The position numbers were made by a program, and so were the translations under genes. 64,000 bases of DNA from Populus alba. Its lineage: Eukaryota > Streptophyta > Magnoliopsida > Malpighiales > Salicaceae. The stretch is from contig NC_133287.1 of NCBI RefSeq assembly GCF_005239225.2, forward strand, positions 8,847,493 to 8,911,492. The letters are read 5' to 3'. Each line of letters starts with the position of its first letter. Within the stretch, counting starts at the first letter, position 1. Below, piece after piece: positions 34,133-45,658 of the stretch. The notes under the pieces are model-generated. The model saw only the letters and a list, made by a program, of their open reading frames with translations, searched no databases and was not told the DNA's origin.

Positions 34133-37100
34133 TTATGTTTTTTATGTGATGACAAATTCACTTTGGGACACAAGTGCAGGAAAACAAAAGCTCTACTCTA
34201 TTTGCATAGTGGAAGATAAGGGGAAGGATGAAAAAATTGAGTTAGAGGCTATCAACAAGAAGGATAATCTTGAAATCACCAATCCTCACATCTCTATGAA
34301 TGCCTTGGAAAGGGTTATTGGTTGCTATACTCTCAAGGTGACAAGGTGGATGCATAAGCTACCCATCTTTATCATGATTGACTCTGGTAGCAATCATAAC
34401 ATCATGAATAAATGGGTGGCTAACAATTTACAGTGTGCACTAACTCCCATTAAACTCGTAACAAGTAATGCTGTCAATTGGGAAAAAATGTTATGGACTT
34501 CAATTTGCAAGGATTTCAAGTGGAAAATACAAGGATTACACTGTGTGGCTGATGTGTTTGTGATGGAGCTAGATGCTTGCGATATGGTTTTAGATATTCA
34601 ATGGATGGCCACCTTAAGGGACATTGCATGCAACTACATGAGTATATGGATGAGTTTTGACTAACAAGGACAAAGAGTAACACTAAGGGGAGAGAAGCTT
34701 ATGAAGTTGCAATCAATTCAATTTGGACAAATGAGTGGATTACTGGATAATATGGGATGTATAGTGGGTATTAGCCTTTGTAGCTTGATAATCAATCCTA
34801 AGATTGTTGTTGTGGCAAATACATTATCAAAGGGAAAAAATCTCAAAAAAAGAGGGGGAAGCTCTCCAAAATCTACTTCACCTTTATTAGAATGTGTTCA
34901 CACCTCTGACTGGTTTACCCCCTACTAAACTTGAAGACCATACTATTCTATTGAATGAGGAGGCTCAACTTGTTAACCTTAGACTATACAGGTACTCTAG
35001 TCTACAAAAGGATATAGTGGAAAGAATGATCTCTAAAATGGTGGATTCCAGCATAGTCCAGCCAAGACAAAGCCCATTCACATCATTAGTAAAGAAAAAA
35101 GACTTCTCCTAAAGGTTGTGTTGATTATAGAGCTTTCAACAAGTTGACAATCAAGAACAAATTCGTTATACCCTTGATTGATGAGTTGCTAGAAGAGTTA
35201 ACAGGGACAAATGTATTCTTAAAAATTGATTTATGATATGGCTATCATCAGATCAAGATGAGCTCTAAGGATGTCCACAAGACAAATTCAGAACATAAAA
35301 TGGGCACTACGAATTCCTTATGATGCCTTTTGGTCTCACTAATTCTCCTGCCCCTTTTAGAGCTTAATGAATGAGGTGTTTAGATCTCATTTAAGGAGGT
35401 TTGTTTTAGTGTTTTTTGACAACATTTTAGTTTACAGTAAATCCCACAAGAAACACCTAGAACATCTATATGTTGTTTTAACCCTACTCATGACAAACAA
35501 ACTAATGGCAAACAAAAGCAAATATGTCTTCAGTGATGATAAGGTGGAGTACCTGAACCATGTCTCTAAAACAGGCATGGCTATGGATGCTGAGAAGTTA
35601 CAGGCTATTAAGAATTGGCAACTACCACATAATATTAAGCAACTAAGAGGGTTCTTGGGACTCATAAGCTACTATGGGAAGTTTGTAAAAGGCTACGACA
35701 TTATATGCAAACTCCTAACCAATCTCTTAAAAAAAGATGCAGTTGGTTGGGACCAGGAAGCCACTTTGGCCTTTGAATCTCTTAAAAAAAATGATAGTTA
35801 ACCCTCCAGTCCTATCTCTACTTGACCTGAGCAAACCTTTTATCATTGAGACTAATGCATCAGGGCCGAGCATTAGGGCAATATTAATATATAAGGGGCA
35901 CCCTATTGCCTACATCAGCAAAGCTTTAGGGCCTAGACAACAAGTGTTATCTACCTACGAGAGGTAGATGTTTAAAATCCTACAAGCGGTAACCAAGTGG
36001 AGACAATATTTATAGGGTAGGCCCTTCAAGATCAGAACTGGCTATATTAGTCTTAAATACTTGTTGGATTAGAAAATATCATCTTCCTCTCAACATTTAT
36101 GGCTGACTAAACTACTTGATTTTGATTATGAAATTGAGTTTCATAAGGGAAAGAAGACTGTAATAGTTGGTGCTCTCTCTAGAGTTGCTAGTAGTAGACT
36201 TAATGCTCTAGCCTTGTCCACAATTTCCACTAACTTAGTATTATAAATCAAGAGGTCTTAGGAGACAAATAGCAAGGTGAAATCAATCATTCAAGATTTA
36301 ACTAAGGACCTTACTACACATCTTCATTACATGTGGAGTAATGATTATTTATTTAGAAAGGGAAAATTGGTGGTAGGGAACAACTTGGAAGTCCAAAAGT
36401 AGCTTATAACTACTTACCACGATACATCTTTAGGTGGACACTCTAGTTCTACAGTCACTGCAGCAAGGGTTGCCATCATATTATATTGGAAGAAATAACA
36501 AAAACAAGTCAAATAGTATATAAGGGAATGCCCAACCTGTCAGAGATACAAATAAGAGAATGTAGCTAACCTAGGATTACTACAACCATTGCCTATCCCA
36601 GTTACAAACATCAACGTGGACTTCATAACTAGCATACTTAAATATGAAGGAAAATAAGTTATATTCATGGTGGTTGATAGATTCAGCAAGTATGCATACT
36701 TTATGGCACTTTCACACCCCTATACTGCTATCTCAATAGCCCAGACCTTCATGGATTCAATATACAAACTACACGATCGAGACTCTATTTTTTTAAGTCA
36801 ATTTTGGAAGGAGCTATTTAGTTTGCAAGGAGTCAACCTCTATCACTCCTCCTATCATCCTCAATTAGATAGGTAGACCGAGATCATCAACAAATGCCTA
36901 GAAAACTACTTTAGGTGCATGATAGGGGACATCCCTTCGTAATGGTGTAAATGGCTGGCTTTGAGCGAATGGTGGTACAATACTAACTTCCACACCGCAA
37001 CTCAATCTATTCCTTATGAAATTCTATATGGTTTCCCCCCATTCACATTCCATATTTTCCCAACGGTTCACTAATAGAGACAGGTCGATCATTACCTCAA

Positions 37101-37620
37101 CAAAAAAGGGTAGATGCTATAAACATTCCAGTAAAACTTAATCAAGTCACAGAACAAAAAGAGGCAGCTAGCTAATAAAAAAAGAAGTGACATAGTTCTT
37201 AAACTAAGTGATTCGGTTTACTTAAAACTACAATCCTACAGGTATAAATTGGTCCATCACCACCAATATTGCAAATTAGCAGCTAAGTATTATGGCCTCT
37301 ATACAGTAATCGAGAGAATTAAGGAAGTTGCATACAAGCTAAGTCTTCCTCCCTCTTCAACAATCCACCTTGTTTTCCATGTGTCTTAACTAAAGAGGTG
37401 TGTGGGAAATAAAATGGTACATGATGGCTTACCTGATGGTCCTAGGGAACCCGTGCTACAACTCCAAGCAATCCTAGATCCCAAGATGGTCAAGAGAGGT
37501 TAATAAGCTGCAACGTAAATCTTAATCCACTAGCAAGGGCTATCTCCTGTTGATGCGACATTGGAATTTATAAACAAAGTAAAACTCAAATTTCCAACTC
37601 TAGATAAGGTGATTTTGAAG
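34133..37620 (+). pseudogene. pol of Ty3/gypsy element 1 (protease, RT, RNase H, integrase)
   Basis: After the gag knuckle, protease is visible at 34146-34664 with an intact D-S-G (MIDSGSNHN). RT fragments follow at 34894-35801 (SIVQPRQSPF, KIDL, VLVFFDNILVYSK, YVFSDDKVEYLNHV, LRGFLGLISYYGKFVKGY). The catalytic F-D-D is F-D-N here, which would disable the enzyme. RNase H is at 35780-36180 (IIETNASG, AYISKAL), integrase at about 36400-36970 (MVVDRFSKYAYF, HDRDSIFLSQFWKELF, YHSSYHPQ), and a chromodomain-like tail at about 37450-37620 (ILDPKMVKRG, FINKVKLKFPTL). Stops and frameshifts occur throughout. Confidence 0.85.
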
Positions 37621-37629
37621 GGGGAGATT

Positions 37630-38207
37630 TGTTACAGGTGAATTCAGTTTGAAGATTTAAACAAAGGGAAATCAACAAAGGAAGAAATTATTGTTACAAG
37701 CAAAACACACCGTTTGACCTAAAGGAAGAAATTACTGTTACAAGCAAAATACACCATTTGACCAACCCTAATACACGCACTTTTTTAATAATTGTAATTC
37801 TTGTTTCTAAGAAGGCACTAGAATTATGGAGCGTTAGAAATGCGGGCCAACCCGCGTTTCCAAAAAATTCAATTTTTTTTATTGAAAATTAATTTTTTAT
37901 ATATGTTTTTAATTGTTTTGATGTGCTGATTTTAAAAATAATTTTAAAAAAATATATATCATTTTGATGCATTTTAGTATGATAAGTACTTTGAAAAGTA
38001 ATCGCAACCATGCTTCTAAAAGACTCTTAACTCTCGCCTTCTACAGTCCCTATATATAAGGGCCTTTGCAAGAATGAAGTAATGAAAAAAGAGATATTAT
38101 TCTGTCCTTTTAAGCAAGTCCTTTTTCTTTCTTTATTCCTTTCGTCTGGTTCACCGACCTTCTCTCATCCCGTTAGTCATCTTCTCTAAATTCTTAGTCC
38201 TACTCCA
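37630..38207 (+). repeat. 3' LTR of Ty3/gypsy element 1, enlarged
   Basis: 578 bp against 289 bp for the 5' LTR. The extra length is a MITE copy at 37827-38027, a 44-bp tandem duplication (37677-37720 and 37721-37764), and smaller indels. Confidence 0.8.
37827..38027 (+). mobile_element. MITE, copy C, inside the gypsy 1 LTR
   Basis: Absent from the 5' LTR at the matching place, so it is an insertion. Internal landmarks (GTTTTGATGTGCTGAT, AAAATAATTTTAAAAAAATA, AAAAGTAATCGCAACCA) match copy A in the same orientation. The ends are poorly preserved. Confidence 0.65.
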
Positions 38208-38229
38208 TCACCGCCACAAGAAGAGGGAC

Positions 38230-38462
38230 TATTAAGCTTGGCTTAACAAGACTAAAGAAATGAAAGAAACAGAAAAGAAGAAGCTGAGATTTTAAAAGAA
38301 TGAATTCTTATTATTACTTTGCGTGGTGTATACGTCAACTGCTCCCCCTTTTATACCCGCTTGACATGCATTACATGCTTACTAACAATTAACAACTAAC
38401 TTATTCTAACTAACTTCAACATGACATGCATTCTGTTAGTAGTAACAGAATAATCCTGTGAC
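38230..38462 (-). repeat. 3' LTR of Ty3/gypsy element 2
   Basis: The left-hand copy; the element runs on the minus strand. It starts 22 bp after gypsy 1 ends. Confidence 0.85.
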
Positions 38463-41400
38463 AATACTCCTTTCTTGAATGCTTTCTTGTCTACAAGAAT
38501 GCTCAATTAAGACGCTTCAAAAATTGCTTGGCAGTCTGGGAACTGGCATCTTCTGGATAGAGGTTGGACTATTAAACCAAAACTACAGTGGCTACTCCAT
38601 TACCCTTTTTCATCAACTTCCTGTCCAATATGGATAAAGGCATGATTTGCATCCGCCCTTCCTTATCTGATACTGGCAGCTTGGACGATACTATGGTTGC
38701 ATCTCCAATCTTCTTCCTCAGTAAAGACACGTGGACTACTGGATGAATTAAACTTCCTTTTAGAAGCTTTAACTCATAAGCCACCATCCCAATCCTTTTG
38801 TTGATCTAAAAGGGACCATAGTACCTGGGATTGAGCTTAAGGTTTTTTCTTACGGCCACATTGTTTTGCCTAGAAGGCTACAGTTTAAGAAAAACCCAAT
38901 CACCCTCTTCAAATTCCCTTTCTGTTCTATTCTTATCAGCAATTTGCTTTATCTTATTCCTTGTTGTTTCCAGCTACTTCTTCAGCGTGTGATCCATGTT
39001 TGCCCTCTTCTGCAGTACCTATTCCACTACACCTACTAGAGTAGGTTTTTGTGCCAACCATTCCCTCTAAGGAGGAGCATAACCATACAGTGCCTGGAAA
39101 AGGGCTCATGCCCAGGGTTGAATGATGGCTAGAATTATACCACCATTGCGCCAATGATAGCCATTGAAAACCATTTTTTGGCTGATGCATGGTCATGTAT
39201 CGAAGATTTGTTTCTAAACATTGGTTCACTCTCTCGATCTACCCATCTGTTTGTGGATGATAGGTGGTGCTCATCAACATCCTAACCCCCAACTTCTTGA
39301 AAAGTTCCTTCCAAAACACACTGGTGAAGATTCTGTCCTTGTCGGTGACAATAACTGTAGGTAATCCATGGAATTTGTAGAAATGATCTAGGAACAATTA
39401 TGCAATGTCTTGTGTTGTGAATAGATGTGTGAGTGCAATGAAGTGTCCATATTTAATGAACTTGTCCACCACCACTAAGATAGCATTTCTTCCTTCTGAA
39501 CTTGGTAACCCCTCTATGAAATTCTTGGTAGCGACCTCCTATATACCTCCAAGAACTGGTAGGGGCTGTAATAGTCTTGGATATACCACTCTTTCCACAT
39601 TGGCTTGCTTACACACATTACAGTCTTCCACTACCTTTTAACTATAGTCTTCATCCCATACCAGTGGAAGTTTGTCTTCAACCTTTTGTAGGTATTCTAA
39701 ATGTCAGCATGCCCACCAACATAAGAATCATGTACGTATTTTACTAGTTGAGCTTTAAGATGCCCTCTCTGCCTAACCACTATCCTGCCCTTGTATCGCA
39801 GGATTCCCTCTTTGTAAGTAAAGTCGGGTTCCCCTGCTGCACCTGTTAGTTTGTTAAGAATAATGGCTTGTAACTTGTAGTCCTTCTCATAGGATGCATA
39901 AACATCTTCATACCATGCAGGAAGTATATTGGTGATAGCTTCCAGGGTCTCATTACCCTTAGTAGACAGTTCACAACTGCTTTTTATAGACAATGCGTCA
40001 GCCACAATGTTCTCCCTTCCCTTCCTATACAATATCTTTACCTCAATCCTAGTAGCTTCATTAAGCCCTTCTTTTGAATTACAATGTGAATTTTCTATTC
40101 CAACAAATATTTCAGGCTTTCGTGACCAGTTTAGATGATGAATTGTTCTTATTCTAGATAGTGCCTCCACTTCTCCACAGCCATAAGAATAGACAAGTAC
40201 TCCTTCTCATAGATGGATAATCTTAAGTACTTCGAACTTAAGGATTTGCTAAAATAGGCTACTGGTTTACCCTCCTGGCTTAGTATAGCTCCCAAGCCAT
40301 AGTCACAGGCATCGGTCTCTAGCATAGATGTCTTAGAGAAGTCAGTTAATGTGAGGACTGGGGCCTTACATATGGCTTGTTTCAAAACTGTGAATGCATG
40401 TTAAGCTTGTATATTCCATCCATAATTGTTTTTCTTCAACAGGTTAGTAAGAGGTTTACTAATGATTCCAAAATGTAGGATGAATTTCCTGTAATAACCA
40501 GCCAAGCCAAGGAACCCTTTTAATTCCTTCAAAGTTTATGGAATAGGCTAATTGGCTACAACTTCAATCTTCTTCCTATCTGTGGCCACTCCTTTGATGG
40601 AAATCACTGCCTCAAATATTATATACCTGTTGTTCCCCGAATGCATACTTGGACTTCTTGGCGAATAATTAGTTAGCATGTAACATTTCCAACACTTGCA
40701 TGAGGTGAGCAAGGTGCAGGTCAAAGGTTGAGCTGTAAATAAGGATGTCATCAAAGAAGACCAGTACAAATTTTCACAAGAAGGGTTCTAGTATGTTATT
40801 CATCAATGTTTGGAAGGTGCTCGGGGCATTTATGAGTCCAAAAGGCATGGCTCTAAACTCGTAATGCCCATGATGCGTGCTAAACACTGTTTTCTCAATA
40901 TCCTCCTCATGCATTTTGACCTAGTGATATCTTGATCGCAGGTCTAGTTTGGATAAGAACCTAGAACCATGCAGCTCATCAAGGAGATCATCTATAAGAG
41001 GAATAGGAAATTTGTTAATGGTCTCCTCATTAAGTTGTTGATAGTTGATGCAGAATCTCCATGTGTTATCCTTCTTTTTGACAAGCAAAACTGGAGAGGC
41101 AAGAGGACTAATAATGTGCTGTATCACTTCATTGGCAAGCATTTCCTTGACTAGCTTTTCGATCTCACCCTTCTGGATGAATGAACTTTTATAAGGTGGA
41201 ATGTTGATAGCCTAGGAACCTGCTTTCAGTAGAATTTTATGATCAAACTTCCTTACTAGTGGTAAAGTTTGTGGCTCTTAAAAAAGTCTTACAAATTCCT
41301 TTAACAAGGATTCAATCTCCACAGCAGCTTTGGTTGGCTTTTCTTCCCCTTCCACGTCTATAGCAAAAAACTGACCAATTACCCCTACAATCACATCTTT

Positions 41401-41880
41401 GAAGTTGTTCTGCTCCTTAATTGCTGTTATCATGTGTAAGTCAGAACTCTAAACTATTCCTTTTAGCTCGATCATTCAGTCATTTTTTTTTAATGATAAC
41501 CGCAACTTGATGAAATCAAATAGCACTGGAGAATACTGCTTCAACCAATCCACACCTAGCACTATATGCCTGCCTAATTTTAGCACCCTCAAGTTGGCCT
41601 TGAAATCGTAGCCCTGCATAAACCAAGTAAAATCAGGGCTCTGTATCTCACATAATATAACATTTCCATTAACCACAGTTACTACTATTAACGTGGTTTT
41701 ACTTTTGGTAACATTTAACTCCGTAATTGTTCTCTCATCAATGAAGCTGTGGTTACTCCCATTATCTATGAGAATTATAAGGTCCTTACCTTGATAGTTT
41801 CACCTAATTCTAATAGTATTATAGGTATCATTTTCTGCCAATGCATTTAGTGATATTCCAAATTCATCTATCAATCTCCT
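38463..41880 (-). pseudogene. pol of Ty3/gypsy element 2
   Basis: In minus-strand order: protease at about 41780-41476 with D-N-G instead of D-S/T-G (LIDNGSNHSFI), then VLGVDWLKQYSP. RT is at about 41142-40560 with [20 protein letters not shown], KLDLRS and an intact FFDDILIYS. RNase H is at 40385-40149 (LETDACDYGLGAILSQ, PVAYFSKSL, YEKEYLSILMAVEKWRHYL). The zinc-binding integrase head is at about 40170-39697 (HDSYVGGH). The integrase core is at about 39500-38954 (LAQWWYNSSHHSTLGMSPF). The tail is at 38787-38572 (GSLIHPVVHVSLLRKKIG, ILDRKLMKKGNGVATVVLV), which is chromodomain-like. Stops are scattered through all domains. Confidence 0.85.
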
Positions 41881-43032
41881 TTCTTTGCATTCATCATGCA
41901 TTGTGTCTTCTAGTTCCTTGATTTCCTCATCCTCTTCTTCCTCTACCCCTTTGATCATATGTAAGCCTTTAGTACTGCATCAATGCCCAGGTGTGTACTT
42001 ATCCCCACACTTGAAACACTACCCCAGCCTCTTCCTCTACTCAAATAAGATATCTAAGTGAGGTCTTCCCCCTTCCATCTGATTTGGACTAAAAATAGTG
42101 GATGAAGCATTGTTTGCCATTCTTCCATTGTTGAATATAGTACTACTACGCTACACTGGTCTGGACCTCCTAGTTAATGTATTGTTAGACTCTTCCTGCC
42201 ATCTAGCTTGTTCAAATGCCATTAACACATTTGAAGGTTTCAAGATTTTTAGCATTGGTTTGATATCCTCCATCAGCCAACTAATGAAGATAGAGACGTA
42301 ATAGGATTCTGTTAGGGATGGATTAAGAGCACTCATCAATGATCTTAGCTCCTCAAATCGCTCTATATAGTCATCCATAATTTTATCTTGGATTAGTTTG
42401 TTGAATTCTTCCACACTGTCCTCTCTGTTGCCAAACCATCTGTAAAGAATCTGTGCAAATTCTTCCTAGTCCATCCAAGATTCATTCTCCCTTACTAATC
42501 CTTCGAACCAGATGTCTGCCTTGCCCTCTAAGTAATAGGAGAGCACTTCTACCCACTAATGTGCAGGTATCGTGTTCAGCTTGATGTATTTTATGTATTT
42601 TTGCCACCAGCCCTGAGGATTCTCTCCTCTGAATGTTGGCATCTCCACCCTTGGTAATGGTATGTTGTATCCCATCTTATGAAGTTCTTGCCCCAATATT
42701 TGTTCACCTCTAAATTGATTCCTATGTCCTGGAGCGTTTCTCTCGGCTGAAATTGACATTCCTGTTTCCTTATCAGTGCATAGGGTTGTCAAAATGCCTC
42801 TAGAACTAGTTCCAATGTCCTTTCTCGCTGGTTGAGAAGCAATGAATTGTTGGAACTATGTGGATATTGTCTCCATCTGTAAAACCAGCTGATCAATCTT
42901 GGTGCCTTCTTCCAGCCAACGTTCCTTACTTTCAACCATAGATTCTTGCCATTCTAGGTGATGACTCTGTAGCTGATTCTCCAACTTTTTGTAATTTTCG
43001 TTCTATGCCTTGAATTTGTTGCCTTCTGCCAT
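41881..43032 (-). pseudogene. gag of Ty3/gypsy element 2
   Basis: Starts at the ATG at 43032-43030 (MAEGNKFKA, then a stop). Readable pieces include MPTFRGENPQGWWQKY (about 42640-42590), QDKIMDDYIERFEELRSLMS (about 42390-42330) and LMEDIKPMLKILKPSNVLMA (about 42275-42215). A zinc knuckle CFKCGDKYTPGH is at about 42022-41987, its last Cys following a stop. The knuckle spacing matches that of gypsy 1. Confidence 0.8.
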
Positions 43033-43046
43033 GCTCTGATACCAAT

Positions 43047-43279
43047 TATTAAGCTTGGCTTAACAAGACTGAAGAAATGGAAGAAACAGAGAAGAAGAAG
43101 CTGAGATTTCAGAAGAATGAATTCTTATTATTACTTTGCATGGTGTACACGTCAACTGCTCCCCCTTTTATACCCGCTTGACATTCATTACATGCTTACT
43201 AAAAATTAACAATTAACTGATTCTAACTAACTTTCACGTGCCATGCATTCTGCTAGTAGCAACAGAATAATCCTGTGAC
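43047..43279 (-). repeat. 5' LTR of Ty3/gypsy element 2
   Basis: The right-hand LTR, same length as the left one. Read on the minus strand it begins near GTCACAGGATTATTCTG and ends near AAGCTTAATA, followed by AT and the primer-binding site. Confidence 0.85.
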
Positions 43280-45658
43280 CGTTATTATTCTAGCTGTAAC
43301 AAAGACATGCATTCTTTTTGGATCCAACGCATCAATGCTAGCACCCGCAAACATGGTGTTATTCTTTTTTCTTTTTAACACATCTTTTTGGTGGGTTTTT
43401 CTTTTGTCATTGAATGGTATTTCTTTTATGGGGGTGGTGTGTTTTTGTGAATTCATGATTTTTCTTTGTTTAGTTGTGTTTTTCTTGATTTACTTACTAA
43501 TTGGCAGTCTGCATTGGAAACAATGAGATGTAAATGTTAGAAAATGTAGGACTTGATCTGCCTTTTTATATATAAAAAGCTTGATGTTTTGAGGCTTTTA
43601 ACTGCGAACTCAAATGAATTCTAGTCTCTTTTATATTTCTGTTGGCAAATTTTGGAACATAAATAGAAGTTTCTATCTTGATGTTTTCTTTTCGGATATG
43701 TGTTGAAAGGACAAGGTTTGGTGTTTCGAAGGCTTAATCTAGGCTGATAAGTGTTGGTTGGGAAGTAATAAATGTGAAATTTGTTGTTATGGTGGATCAG
43801 TAAATTGCATTGGCAGATATCCTTTCTATTAATAAGGGAGAAGAGTTTGTAAATTAAGATTTGGCTTATGTAGAACCTTCTAATTTCTGTGGTTTTGAGT
43901 TCTTCTTTTGTTGATGAGGGAGTTGAAAGTGCAGTGAAGCATATAAAAGAGATGTGGTTTGGGAGAAAACTTGAGCCTTAAGGACTCTGCTTTTCTAGTG
44001 GTTGATGTGGCAGCTACTACATGTAGGTAATAGGGGGCAAGATGGCTCTCATTGGCTTTGGATGAAGTTTTCCAAACATGCATGCTGAGCTGCATATTTG
44101 TTTTTATTTTTGTGCAAGGCTCATCACAATGGGAAATGGTGTTGGTTACCGTGTTTTGCTTAACTTTTTTTATCACTTGTGTTTGACATGTTCCATGTTC
44201 TCTTGTGAACTTGTTGCTATGTTTTCTCCTGTAAATATTGTTTTTCCATGCGTTAGTGGTTATTAGAATAAGCAAACCTCTATGTGAAAGAAATTCCTTT
44301 ATCAGATTTGAATTTCAACATTGGAACTGGTGGCTTGTTATTGTGTCAATTTTAACACATGTTGGATGATTCTGTTCTCAGGGTATGTAACTTTGAAATA
44401 GTCTTACCATTCATTGATGTAGGAACTAGGAAGGGAGATGAAATGACCTAATTGTTTGAGAAAGCTTTGCACTTTTTGGGGTAACAGGATTTGTGGGGAT
44501 GTTGAGTTTTATATAGAATGCAGTAATTTGCTTGGGGCATGTCATGTTGTGCCTTTAGAACATTACTTGGAATTGGATTATTTGAAATGCTTAGGAGTTT
44601 GAGAAAATCTGGTGGAAAATCATCATGCAAATGTCAGCAGTTACACTGATCTCTATGGTATGAGTTGGTTTGCAATTATGAAGTACTAAAGAAAACCAAC
44701 AAATGTGAAGTTTTTTGTCTGAAAGAAGGGAGGGGGAGAATCCTGGTTTCTTTTAATCTACTTGTTCTAGATTTTGACTTTCATTTCTTATAAATAGAAC
44801 ACAATCTGGGAAAAACTGAGGTATAATTGACTTCTTTATCATTTTGGAGCACATTGTTGTATGTTTGGGTAGTGTAACATGAATATTTTCCTCATAATGA
44901 AATTTCTCCATGGTGGGATACTGACCTTTGGCATCTTTGCTGCTCTCTTTTACTCATCACTATTAGGTTAATTATGGTAATTTCATGCATGGACTGCTGA
45001 AGGAGAACTTTCAGCTGAACAGAAAAGTCTTACAAGAGAAACCCATGCCCGAACCATATAGTTTCAAGGCCCTGGTAGACATTTCCCGCAACGCCTTTTC
45101 TGGAAACAAAATGTGGTGCATAAGTGGACATTTCTTCTGTTAATGTGTAGTTCTTTAATTGGGTACCTTGGTATTTCACTCTTTTTATAGCCCTTCAGAG
45201 CTTGTTTGAAACAAAAGCTTTAAATAGGTAGCTTTGTATTTCCTGGGGTAGTTTAGACCTCTCTGTCTCTGGATATATGATGAATGAAAACAGCTAGCCA
45301 TTCTGGAGAAATATTCTAACCATGATGATCACAAGTTCATATTCTGTATGTTATAACACTGGACAGGAAGATTACTAGTCCAAAAACAAGGAATTGTTCA
45401 TTGCTGAGAACATAGGAATCGTGGACGACAGTTGCATTTACCCTTTCTAGCCCACTGCCCAAGAGCTGATACGATATATATTTGGACATCCAACTCCCGG
45501 AGCCCATCCTACTTGTGTTCACTACGGGGAAACAAAAAGGAAATGAAGATTGCCAAGGTCATCTCATATTTCTTTAACAGGAGGGGAGGTGTGTAATCTA
45601 GCAACTGAGAAATAAAAGAAGGCATCAGAAAAATAATTTTGAAGCTCATTTGTATTAC
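43280..45658. other. Intergenic stretch without a supportable gene
   Basis: Less AT-rich than most intergenic DNA here, but all open frames are short on both strands and none shows a protein family I know. It could contain a non-coding transcript or intron-rich relic. No transposon ends are seen. Confidence 0.35.

Larger units (their letters stand above)
29484..38207 (+). mobile_element. Ty3/gypsy LTR retrotransposon 1, defective, with nested insertions
   Basis: The 5' LTR is 29484-29772 and the 3' LTR 37630-38207; both start TGTTACAG and end CTCCA. A primer-binding site TGGTATCAGA, complementary to initiator tRNA-Met, begins at 29775. The purine tract GAAGGGGGAGA precedes the 3' LTR. Order is gag, protease, RT, RNase H, integrase, then a chromodomain-like tail, which is the Ty3/gypsy order. 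All parts carry stops and frameshifts. A hAT element (30832-34124) sits inside gag, and a MITE (37827-38027) in the 3' LTR. I could not find a matching 5-bp target duplication. Confidence 0.85.
38230..43279 (-). mobile_element. Ty3/gypsy LTR retrotransposon 2, defective
   Basis: Two 233-bp LTRs (38230-38462 and 43047-43279) enclose a minus-strand element. The primer-binding site is at 43033-43044: read on the minus strand, TGGTATCAGAGC, a 12-base match to the initiator tRNA-Met end. It overlaps the start of gag (ATG at 43032). Domain order is gag, protease, RT, RNase H, integrase, chromodomain-like tail. The frames are broken in many places. I find no clear 5-bp target duplication; the outer flanks are GGAC on the left and GTTAT on the right. 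By eye the two LTRs differ at about 18-20 positions. Confidence 0.88.

Noticed and set aside
29484..43279. An intact, potentially active LTR retroelement
   Set aside because: Both gypsy elements carry many stops and frameshifts, and catalytic residues are changed in gypsy 1 RT (F-D-N) and gypsy 2 protease (D-N-G).
43280..45522. Several 60-130 codon frames, for example 43880-44275 and 45337-45522
   Set aside because: No conserved motif, no consistent codon pattern and no splice chain between them.
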